NCBI GenBank assembly: GCA_964057225.1
Contig: CAXKVF010000072.1
Location: 186,001 to 250,000 of the forward strand
Origin: Auanema rhodensis
Taxonomy: Eukaryota; Nematoda; Chromadorea; Rhabditida; Rhabditidae
Length of the DNA stretch: 64,000 nucleotides
Direction: 5' to 3'
The notes under the pieces are model-generated. The model searched no databases. It had not been told where the DNA came from and saw only the letters and a program-made list of their open reading frames with translations. Position numbers and translations under genes: made by a program. The first letter of the stretch is position 1. Each line of letters begins with the position of its first letter. This document shows positions 39,001-51,393 of the stretch, in pieces.

Positions 39001-39773
39001 CTAATTTTGAAAACCGCATCTCTTTATCTTCCACGTGAAGCGAGTTACATACCAAGTGCACATCACGTGTACATTTAATTAGCATAAATTAAAGTTCACG
39101 TAAATTTCAAAGTCATGGTTACCATGAACCAATATCAATAAAAATTTGTTTTTAGACTAATATGTACATGGGGAATCTAATTTTGAAAACCGCATCTCTT
39201 TATCTTTCACGTGAAGCGAGTTACATACCAAGTGCACATCACGTGTACATTTAATTAGCATAAATTAAAGTTCACGTAAATTTCAAAGTCATGGTTACCA
39301 TGCACCAATATCAATAAAAATCTGTTTTTAGACTAATATGGACATGGGGAATCTAATTTTGAAAACCGCATCTCTTTATCTTTCACGTGAAGCGAGTTAC
39401 ATACCAAGTGCACATCACGTGTACATTTAATTAGCATAAATTAAAGTTCACGTAAATTTCAAAGTCATGGTTACCATTAACCAATATCAATAAAAATTTG
39501 TTTTTAGACTAATATGGACATGGGGAATCTAATTTTGAAAACCGCATCTCTTTATCTTTCACGTGAAGCGAGTTACATACCAAGTGCACATCACGTGTAC
39601 ATTTAATTAGCATAAATTAAAGTTCACGTAAATTTCAAAGTCATGGTTACCATGCACCAATATCAATAAAAATCTGTTTTTAGACTAATATGGACATGGG
39701 GAATCTAATTTTGAAAACCGCATCTCTTTATCTTTCACGTGAAGCGAGTTACATACCAAGTGCACATCACGTG
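34984..39773 (+). repeat. 30-monomer (5280-bp) repeat, second copy
   Basis: Continues the variant order a b c d e f g h i j k l, m/a hybrid (37138), b, T109G, plain, T16A (37842), T134C, g, the T124A monomer (38370), h, the T74G/T78A/T105C monomer (38722), j, k, T73C, G53T, T73C. The order breaks at 39774, where monomer 39602 gains T173C and is followed by an h-type monomer (39778) instead of plain C54. Twenty-seven of thirty monomers are present. This break is the right edge of the regular core. Confidence 0.85.
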
Positions 39774-39777
39774 CACA

Positions 39778-42700
39778 TTTAATTAGCATAAATTAAAGTT
39801 CACGTAAATTTCAAAGTCATGGTTACCATGCACCAATATCAATAAAAATTTGTTTTTAGACTAATATGGACATGGGGAATCTAATTTTGAAAACCGCATC
39901 TCTTCATATTTCACGTGAAGCGAGTTACATACCAAGTGCACATCACGTGTACATTTAATTAGCATAAATTAAAGTTCACGTAAATTTCAAAGTCATGGTT
40001 ACCATGAACCAATATCAATAAAAATTGGTTATTAGACTAATATGGACATGGGGAATCTAATTTTGAAAACCGCATCTCTTTATCTTTCACGTGAAGCGAG
40101 TTACATACCAAGTGCACATCACGTGTACATTTAATTAGCATAAATTAAAGTTCACGTAAATTTCAAAGTCATGGTTACCATGCACCAATATCAATAAAAA
40201 TTTGTTTTTAGACTAATATGGACATGGGGAATCTAATTTTGAAAACCGCATCTCTTTATCTTCCACGTGAAGCGAGTTACATACCAAGTGCACATCACGT
40301 GTACATTTAATTAGCATAAATTAAAGTTCACGTAAATTTCAAAGTCATGGTTACCATGAACCAATATCAATAAAAATTTGTTTTTAGACTAATATGTACA
40401 TGTGGAATCTAATTTTGAAAACCGCATCTCTTTATCTTTCACGTGAAGCGAGTTACATACCAAGTGCACATCACGTGTACATTTAATTAGCATAAATTAA
40501 AGTTCACGTAAATTTCAAAGTCATGGTTACCATGCACCAATATCAATAAAAATCTGTTTTTAGACTAATATGGACATGGGGAATCTAATTTTGAAAACCG
40601 CATCTCTTTATCTTTCACGTGAAGCGAGTTACATACCAAGTGCACATCACGTGTACATTTAATTAGCATAAATTAAAGTTCACGTAAATTTCAAAGTCAT
40701 GGTTACCATGCACCAATATCAATAAAAATTTGTTTTTAGACTAATATGGACATGGGGAATCTAATTTTGAAAACCGCATCTCTTTATCTTTCACGTGAAG
40801 CGAGTTACATATCAAGTGCACATCACGTGTACATTTAATTAGCATAAATTAAAGTTCACGTAAATTTCAAAGTCATGGTTACCATTAACCAATATCAATA
40901 AAAATTTGTTTTTAGACTAATATGGACATGGGGAATCTAATTTTGAAAACCGCATCTCTTTATCTTTCACGTGAAGCGAGTTACATACCAAGTGCACATC
41001 ACGTGTACATTTAATTAGCATAAATTAAAGTTCACGTAAATTTCAAAGTCATGGTTACCATGCACCAATATCAATAAAAATTTGTTTTTAGACTAATATG
41101 GACATAGGGAATCTAATTTTGAAAACCGCATCTCTTTATCTTTCACGTGAAGCGAGTTACATACCAAGTGCACATCACGTGCACATTTAATTAGCATAAA
41201 TTAAAGTTCACGTAAATTTCAAAGTCATGGTTACCATGCACCAATATCAATAAAAATTTGTTTTTAGACTAATATGGACATGGGGAATCTAATGTTGAAA
41301 ACCGCATCTCTTTATCTTTCACGTGAAGCGAGTTACATACCAAGTGCACATCACGTGTACATTTAATTAGCATAAATTAAAGTTCACGTAAATTTCAAAG
41401 TCATGGTTACCATGAACCAATATCAATAAAAATTTGTTTTTAGACTAATATGTACATGGGGAATCTAATTTTGAAAACCGCATCTCTTTATCTTTCACGT
41501 GAAGCGAGTTACATACCAAGTGCACATCACGTGTACAATTAATTAGCATAAATTAAAGTTCACGTAAATTTCAAAGTCATGGTTACCATGCACCAATATC
41601 AATAAAAATTTGTTTTTAGACTAATATGGACATGGGGAATCTAATTTTGAAAACCGCATCTCTTTATCTTTCACGTGAAGCGAGTTACATACCAAGTGCA
41701 CATCACGTGTACATTTAATTAGCATAAATTAAAGTTCACGTAAATTTCAAAGTCATGGTTACCATGAACCAATATCAATAAAAATTTGTATTTAGACTAA
41801 TATGTACATGGGGAATCTAATTTTGAAAACCGCATCTCTTTATCTTTCACGTGAAGCGAGTTACATACCAAGTGCACATCACGTGTACAATTAATTAGCA
41901 TAAATTAAAGTTCACGTAAATTTCAAAGTCATGGTTACCATGAACCAATATCAATAAAAATTTGTTTTTAGACTAATATGGACATGGGGAATCTAATTTT
42001 GAAAACCGCATTTCTTTATCTTTCACGTGAAGCGAGTTACATACCAAGTGCACATCACGTGTACATTTAATTAGCATAAATTAAAGTTCACGTAAATTTC
42101 AAAGTCATGGTTACCATGAACCAATATCAATAAAAATTTGTTTTTAGACTAATATGGACATGGGGAATCAAATTTTGAAAACCGCATCTCTTTATCTTTC
42201 ACGTGAAGCGAGTTACATACCAAGTGCACATCACGTGTACATTTAATTAGCATAAATTAAAGTTCACGTAGATTTCAAAGTCATGGTTACCATGAACCAG
42301 TATCAATAAAAATTTGTTTTTAGACTAATATGGACATGGGGAATCTAATTTTGAAAACCGCATCACTTTATCTTTCACGTGAAGCGAGTTACATTCCAAG
42401 TGCACATCACGTGTACATTTAATTAGCATAAATTAAAGTTCACGTAAATTTCAAAGTCATGGTTACCATGCACCAATATCAATAAAAATTTGTTTTTAGA
42501 CTAATATGGACATGGGGAATCTAATGTTGAAAACCGCATCTTTTTATCTTTCACGTGAAGCGAGTTACATACCAAGTGCACATCACGTGTACATTTAATT
42601 AGCATAAATTAAAGTTCACGTAAATTTCAAAGTCATGGTTACCATGAACCAATATCAATAAAAATTTGTTTTTAGACTAATATGGACATGGGGAATCTAA

Positions 42701-44353
42701 TTTTGAAAACCGCATCTCTTTATCTTTCACGTGAAGCGAGTTACATACCAAGTGCACATCACGTGCACATTTAATTAGCATAAATTAAAGTTCACGTAAA
42801 TTTCAAAGTCATGGTTACCATGCACCAATATCAATAAAAATTTGTTTTTAGACTAATATGGACATGGGGAATCTAATGTTGAAAACCGCATCTTTTTATC
42901 TTTCACGTGAAGCGAGTTACATACCAAGTGCACATCACGTGTACATTTAATTAGCATAAATTAAAGTTCACGTAAATTTCAAAGTCATGGTTACCATGAA
43001 CCAATATCAATAAAAATTTGTTTTTAGACTAATATGGACATGGGGAATCTAATGTTGAAAACCGCATCTCTTTATCTTTCACGTGAAGCGAGTTGCATAC
43101 CAAGTGCACATCACGTGTACATTTAATTAGCATAAATTAAAGTTCACGTAAATTTCAAAGTCATGGTTACCATGAACCAATATCAATAAAAATTTGTTTT
43201 TAGACTAATATGGACATGGGGAATCTAATTTTGAAAACCGCATCTCTTTATCTTTCACGTGAAGCGAGTTACATACCAAGTGCACATCACGTGTACTTTT
43301 AATTAGCATAAATTAAAGTTCACGTAAATTTCAAAGTCATGGTTACCATGCACCAATATCAATAAAAATTTGTTTTTAGACTAATATGGACATGGGGAAT
43401 CTAATTTTGTAAACCGCATCTCTTTATCTTCCACGTGAAGCGAGTTACATACCAAGTGCACATCACGTGTACATTTAATTAGCATAAATTAAAGTTCACG
43501 TAAATTTCAAAGTCATGGTTACCATGAACCAATATCAATAAAAATTTGTTTTTAGACTAATATGGACATGGGGAATCTAATTTTGAAAACCGCATCTCTT
43601 TATCTTCCACGTGAAGCGAGTTACATACCAAGTGCACATCACGTGTACATTTAATTAGCATAAATTAAAGTTCACGTAAATTTCAAAGTCATGGTTACCA
43701 TGAACCAATATCAATAAAAATTTGTTTTTAGACTAATATGGACATGGGGAATCAAATTTTGAAAACCGCATCTCTTTATCTTTCACGTGAAGCGAGTTAC
43801 ATACCAAGTGCACATCACGTGTACATTTAATTAGCATAAATTAAAGTTCACGTAAATTTCAAAGTCATGGTTACCATGAACCAATATCAATAAAAATTTG
43901 TTTTTAGACTAATATGGACATGGGGAATCTAATTTTGGAAACCGCATCACTTTATCTTTCACGTGAAGCGAGTTACATACCAAGTGCACATCACGTGTAC
44001 ATTTAATTAGCATAAATTAAAGTTCACGTAAATTTCAAAGTCATGGTTACCATGCACCAATATCAATAAAAATTTGTTTTTAGACTAATATGGACATGGG
44101 GAATCTAATTTTGAAAACCGCATCTCTTTATCTTTCACGTGAAGCGAGTTACATACCAAGTGCACATCACGTGTACATTTAATTAGCATAAATTAAAGTT
44201 CACGTAAATTTCAAAGTCATGGTTACCATGCACCAATATCAATAAAAATTTGTTTTTAGACTAATATGGACATGGGGAATCTAATTTTGAAAACCGCATC
44301 TCTTTATCTTTCACGTGAAGCGAGTTACATACCAAGTGCACATCACGTGTACA
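39778..44353 (+). repeat. irregular monomers right of the higher-order core
   Basis: Twenty-six monomers that begin with h, i (without C26A), j, k and then lose regularity. Private changes appear: G98T in 40306, G97A in 41010, a T-to-A at position 77 in 41714, A31G plus A59G, T124A and A154T in 42242, A176T at 43297, and A-to-T or A-to-G at position 113 in 43298 and 43826. From 40306 to 41361 the order of diagnostic variants matches that at 11618-12673. A short b, hybrid, b, c, d run (42418-43297) is a further fragment of the 14-monomer unit. Confidence 0.75.
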
Positions 44354-47300
44354 TTTAATTAGCATAAATTAAAGTTCACGTAAATTTCAAAGTCATGGTT
44401 ACTATGAAGCAATATCAATAAAAATTTGTTTTTAGACTAATATGGACATGGGGAAGCTAATTTTGAAAACCGCATCTCTTTATCTTTCACGTGAAGCGAG
44501 TTACATACCAAGTGCACATCACGTGTACAATTAATTAGCATAAATTAAAGTTCACGTAAATTTCAAAGTCATGGTTACCATTAACCAATATCAATAAAAA
44601 TTTGTTTTTAGACTAATATGGACATGGGGAATCTAATTTTGAAAACCGCATCTCTTTATCTTTCACGTGAAGCGAGTTACATATCAAGTGCACATCACGT
44701 GTACATTTAATTAGCATAAATTAAAGTTCACGTAAATTTCAAAGTCATGGTTACCATTAACCAATATCAATAAAAATTTGTTTTTAGACTAATATGGACA
44801 TGGGGAATCTAATTTTGAAAACCGCATCTCTTTATCTTTCAAGTGAAGCGAGTTACATACCAAGTGCACATCACGTGTACATTTAATTAGCATAAATTAA
44901 AGTTCACGTAAATTTCAAAGTCATGGTTACCATGAAGCAATATCAATAAAAATTTGTTTTTAGACTAATATGGACATGGGGAATCTAATTTTGAAAACCG
45001 CATCTCTTCATCTTTCACGTGAAGCGAGTTACATACCAAGTGCACATCACGTGTACATTTAATTAGCATAAATTAAAGTTCACGTAAATTTCAAAGTCAT
45101 GGTTACCATGCACCAATATCAATAAAAATTTGTTTTTAGACTAATATGGACATGGGGAATCTAATTTTGAAAACCGCATCTCTTTATCTTTCATGTGAAG
45201 CGAGTTACATACCAAGTGCACATCACGTGTACATTTAATTAGCATAAATTAAAGTTCACGTAAATTTCAAAGTCATGGTTACCATGAAGCATTATCAATA
45301 AAAATTTGTTTTTAGACTAATATGGACATGGGGAATCTAATTTTGAAAACCGCATCTCTTTATCTTTCACGTGAAGCGAGTTACATACCAAGTGCACATC
45401 ACGTGTACATTTAATTAGCATAAATTAAAGTTCACGTAAATTTCAAAGTCATGGTTACCATGAACCAATATCAATAAAAATTTGTTTTTAGACTAATATG
45501 GACATGGGGAATCTAATTTTGAAAACCGCATCTCTTTATCTTTCACGTGAAGCGAGTTACATACCAAGTGCACATCACGTGTACATTTAATTAGCATAAA
45601 TTAAAGTTCACGTAAATTTCAAAGTCATGGTTACCATGAACCAATATCAATAAAAATTTGTTTTTAGACTAATATGGACATGGGGAATCTAATTTTGAAA
45701 ACCGCATCTCTTTATCTTTCACGTGAAGCGAGTTACATACCAAGTGCACATCACGTGTACATTTAATTAGCATAAATTAAAGTTCACGTAAATTTCAAAG
45801 TCATGGTTACTATGAAGCAATATCAATAAAAATTTGTTTTTAGACTAATATGGACATGGGGAAGCTAATTTTGAAAACCGCATCTCTTTATCTTTCACGT
45901 GAAGCGAGTTACATACCAAGTGCACATCACGTGTACATTTAATTAGCATAAATTAAAGTTCACGTAAATTTCAAAGTCATGGTTACCATGCACCAATATC
46001 AATAAAAATTTGTTTTTAGACTAATATGGACATGGGGAATCTAATTTTGAAAACCGCATCTCTTTATCTTTCATGTGAAGCGAGTTACATACCAAGTGCA
46101 CATCACGTGTACATTTAATTAGCATAAATTAAAGTTCACGTAAATTTCAAAGTCATGGTTACCATGAAGCATTATCAATAAAAATTTGTTTTTAGACTAA
46201 TATGGACATGGGGAATCTAATTTTGAAAACCGCATCTCTTTATCTTTCACGTGAAGCGAGTTACATACCAAGTGCACATCACGTGTACATTTAATTAGCA
46301 TAAATTAAAGTTCACGTAAATTTCAAAGTCATGGTTACCATGCACCAATATCAATAAAAATTTGTTTTTAAACTAATATAGACATGGGGAATCTAATTTT
46401 GAAAACCGCATCTCTTTATCTTTCACGTGAAGCGAGTTACATACCAAGTGCACATCACGTGTACATTTAATTAGCATAAATTAAAGTTCACGTAAATTTC
46501 AAAGTCATGGTTACCATGAACCAATATCAATAAAAATTTGTTTTTAGACTAATATGGACATGGGGAATCTAATTTTGAAAACCGCATCTCTTTATCTTTC
46601 ACGTGAAGCGAGTTACATACCAAGTGCACATCACGTGTACATTTAATTAGCATAAATTAAAGTTCACGTAAATTTCAAAGTCATGGTTACCATGCACCAA
46701 TATCAATAAAAATTTGTTTTTAGACTAATATGGACATGGGGAATCTAATTTTGAAAACCGCATCTCTTCATCTTTCACGTGAAGCGAGTTACATACCAAG
46801 TGCACATCACGTGTACATTTAATTAGCATAAATTAAAGTTCACGTAAATTTCAAAGTCATGGTTACCATGAACCAATATCAATAAAAATTTGTTTTTAGA
46901 CTAATATGGACATGGGGAATCTAATTTTGAAAACCGCATCTCTTTATCTTTCACGTGAAGCGAGTTACATACCAAGTGCACATCACGTGTACATTTAATT
47001 AGCATAAATTAAAGTTCACGTAAATTTCAAAGTCATGGTTACTATGAAGCAATATCAATAAAAATTTGTTTTTAGACTAATATGGACATGGGGAATCTAA
47101 TTTTGAAAACCGCATCTCTTTATCTTTCACGTGAAGCGAGTTACATACCAAGTGCACATCACGTGTACATTTAATTAGCATAAATTAAAGTTCACGTAAA
47201 TTTCAAAGTCATGGTTACCATGAAGCAATATCAATAAAAATTTGTTTTTAGACTAATATGGACATGGGGAATCTAATTTTGAAAACCGCATCTCTTTATC

Positions 47301-50300
47301 TTTCACGTGAAGCGAGTTACATACCAAGTGCACATCACGTGTACATTTAATTAGCATAAATTAAAGTTCACGTAAATTTTAAAGTCATGGTTACCATGAA
47401 CCAATATCAATAAAAACTTGTTTTTAGACTAATATGGACATGGGGAATCTAATTTTGAAAACCGCATCTCTTTATCTTTCACGTGAAGCGAGTTACATAC
47501 CAAGTGCACATCACGTGTACATTTAATTAGCATAAATTAAAGTTCACGTAAATTTCAAAGTCATGGTTACCATGAACCAATATCAATAAAAATTTGTTTT
47601 TAGACTAATATGGACATGGGGAATCTAATTTTGAAAACCGCATCTCTTTATCTTTCACGTGAAGCGAGTTACATACCAAGTGCACATCACGTGTACATTT
47701 AATTAGCATAAATTAAAGTTCACGTAAATTTCAAAGTCATGGTTACCATGAACCAATATCAATAAAAATTTGTTTTTAGACTAATATGGACATGAGGAAT
47801 CTAATTTTGAAAACCGCATCTCTTTATCTTTCACGTGAAGCGAGTTACATACCAAGTGCACATCACGTGTACATTTAATTAGCATAAATTAAAGTTCACG
47901 TAAATTTCAAAGTCATGGTTACCATGAACCAATATCAATAAAAATTTGTTTTTAGACTAATATGGACATGGGGAATCTAATTTTGAAAACCGCATCTCTT
48001 TATCTTTCACGTGAAGCGAGTTACATACCAAGTGCACATCACGTGTACATTTAATTAGCATAAATTAAAGTTCACGTAAATTTCAAAGTCATGGTTACCA
48101 TGCACCAATATCAATAAAAATTTGTTTTTAGACTAATATGGACATGGGGAATCTAATTTTGAAAACCGCATTTCTTTATCTTTCACGTGAAGCGAGTTAC
48201 ATACCAAGTGCACATCACGTGTACATTTAATTAGCATAAATTAAAGTTCACGTAAAATTCAAAGTCATGGTTACCATGAAGCAATATCAATAAAAATTTG
48301 TTTTTAGACTAATATGGACATGGGGAATCTAATTTTGAAAACCGCATCTCTTTATCTTTCATGTGAAGCGAGTTACATACCAAGTGCACATCACGTGTAC
48401 ATTTAATTAGCATAAATTAAAGTTCACGTAAATTTTAAAGTCATGGTTACCATGAACCAATATCAATAAAAATTTGTTTTTAGACTAATATGGACATGGG
48501 GAATCTAATTTTGAAAACCGCATCTCTTTATCTTTCACGTGAAGCGAGTTACATACCAAGTGCACATCACGTGTACATTTAATTAGCATAAATTAAAGTT
48601 CACGTAAATTTCAAAGTCATGGTTACCATGAACCAATATCAATAAAAATTTGTTTTTAGACTAATATGGACATGGGGAATCTAATTTTGAAAACCGCATC
48701 TCTTTATCTTTCACGTGAAGCGAGTTACATACCAAGTGCACATCACGTGTACATTTAATTAGCATAAATTAAAGTTCACGTAAATTTTAAAGTCATGGTT
48801 ACCATGAACCAATATCAATAAAAACTTGTTTTTAGACTAATATGGACATGGGGAATCTAATTTTGAAAACCGCATCTCTTTATCTTTCACGTGAAGCGAG
48901 TTACATACCAAGTGCACATCACGTGTACATTTAATTAGCATAAATTAAAGTTCACGTAAATTTCAAAGTCATGGTTACCATGAACCAATATCAATAAAAA
49001 TTTGTTTTTAGACTAATATGGACATGGGGAATCTAATTTTGAAAACCGCATCTCTTTATCTTTCACGTGAAGCGAGTTACATACCAAGTGCACATCACGT
49101 GTACATTTAATTAGCATAAATTAAAGTTCACGTAAATTTCAAAGTCATGGTTACCATGAACCAATATCAATAAAAATTTGTTTTTAGACTAATATGGACA
49201 TGGGGAATCTAATTTTGAAAACCGCATCTCTTCATCTTTCACGTGAAGCGAGTTACATACCAAGTGCACATCACGTGTACATTTAATTAGCATAAATTAA
49301 AGTTCACGTAAATTTCAAAGTCATGGTTACCATGCACCAATATCAATAAAAATTTGTTTTTAGACTAATATGGACATGGGGAATCTAATTTTGAAAACCG
49401 CATCTCTTTATCTTTCATGTGAAGCGAGTTACATACCAAGTGCACATCACGTGTACATTTAATTAGCATAAATTAAAGTTCACGTAAATTTCAAAGTCAT
49501 GGTTACCATGAAGCATTATCAATAAAAATTTGTTTTTAGACTAATATGGACATGGGGAATCTAATTTTGAAAACCGCATCTCTTTATCTTTCACGTGAAG
49601 CGAGTTACATACCAAGTGCACATCACGTGTACATTTAATTAGCATAAATTAAAGTTCACGTAAATTTCAAAGTCATGGTTACCATGAAGCAATATCAATA
49701 AAAATTTGTTTTTAGACTAATATGGACATGGGGAATCTAATTTTGAAAACCGCATCTCTTTATCTTTCATGTGAAGCGAGTTACATACCAAGTGCACATC
49801 ACGTGTACATTTAATTAGCATAAATTAAAGTTCACGTAAATTTTAAAGTCATGGTTACCATGAACCAATATCAATAAAAATTTGTTTTTAGACTAATATG
49901 GACATGGGGAATCTAATTTTGAAAACCGCATCTCTTTATCTTTCACGTGAAGCGAGTTACATACCAAGTGCACATCACGTGTACATTTAATTAGCATAAA
50001 TTAAAGTTCACGTAAATTTCAAAGTCATGGTTACCATGAACCAATATCAATAAAAATTTGTTTTTAGACTAATATGGACATGGGGAATCTAATTTTGAAA
50101 ACCGCATCTCTTTATCTTTCACGTGAAGCGAGTTACATACCAAGTGCACATCACGTGTACATTTAATTAGCATAAATTAAAGTTCACGTAAATTTCAAAG
50201 TCATGGTTACCATGAACCAATATCAATAAAAATTTGTTTTTAGACTAATATGGACATGGGGAATCTAATTTTGAAAACCGCATCTCTTCATCTTTCACGT

Positions 50301-51393
50301 GAAGCGAGTTACATACCAAGTGCACATCACGTGTACATTTAATTAGCATAAATTAAAGTTCACGTAAATTTCAAAGTCATGGTTACCATGCACCAATATC
50401 AATAAAAATTTGTTTTTAGACTAATATGGACATGGGGAATCTAATTTTGAAAACCGCATCTCTTTATCTTTCATGTGAAGCGAGTTACATACCAAGTGCA
50501 CATCACGTGTACATTTAATTAGCATAAATTAAAGTTCACGTAAATTTCAAAGTCATGGTTACCATGAAGCATTATCAATAAAAATTTGTTTTTAGACTAA
50601 TATGGACATGGGGAATCTAATTTTGAAAACCGCATCTCTTTATCTTTCACGTGAAGCGAGTTACATACCAAGTGCACATCACGTGTACATTTAATTAGCA
50701 TAAATTAAAGTTCACGTAAATTTCAAAGTCATGGTTACCATGAACCAATATCAATAAAAATTTGTTTTTAGACTAATATGGACATGGGGAATCTAATTTT
50801 GAAAACCGCATCTCTTTATCTTTCACGTGAAGCGAGTTACATACCAAGTGCACATCACGTGTACATTTAATTAGCATAAATTAAAGTTCACGTAAATTTC
50901 AAAGTCATGGTTACTATGAAGCAATATCAATAAAAATTTGTTTTTAGACTAATATGGACATGGGGAATCTAATTTTGAAAACCGCATCTCTTTATCTTTC
51001 ACGTGAAGCGAGTTACATACCAAGTGCACATCACGTGTACATTTAATTAGCATAAATTAAAGTTCACGTAAATTTCAAAGTCATGGTTACCATGAAGCAA
51101 TATCAATAAAAATTTGTTTTTAGACTAATATGGACATGGGGAATCTAATTTTGAAAACCGCATCTCTTTATCTTTCACGTGAAGCGAGTTACATACCAAG
51201 TGCACATCACGTGTACATTTAATTAGCATAAATTAAAGTTCACGTAAACTTCAAAGTCATGGTTACCATGAAGCAATATCAATAAAAATTTGTTTTTAGA
51301 CTAATATGGACATGGGGAATCTAATTTTGAAAACCGCATCTCTTTATCTTTCACGTGAAGCGAGTTACATACCAAGTGCACATCACGTGTACA
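44354..51393 (+). repeat. right-hand domain with C50T, C56G, C137T and C35T variants
   Basis: Core markers such as T109G, A150G, T105A and T173C disappear and another set takes over: C50T with C56G (44354, 45762, 46994, 50866), C137T (45058, 45938, 48226, 49282, 49634, 50338), C56G with A59T (45234, 46114, 49458, 50514), C35T (47346, 48402, 48754, 49810) and T72C (47346, 48754). Local duplications are visible: [C137T] [C56G, A59T] recurs at 45058 and 45938 (five monomers apart), and at 49282 and 50338 (six apart, preceded each time by a T128C monomer). The C35T+T72C monomer recurs 1408 bp (eight monomers) apart. Confidence 0.8.

Noticed and set aside
12674-39777. Inverted or palindromic arrangement of array segments
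   Set aside because: Every monomer is in the same orientation; all duplications are direct.
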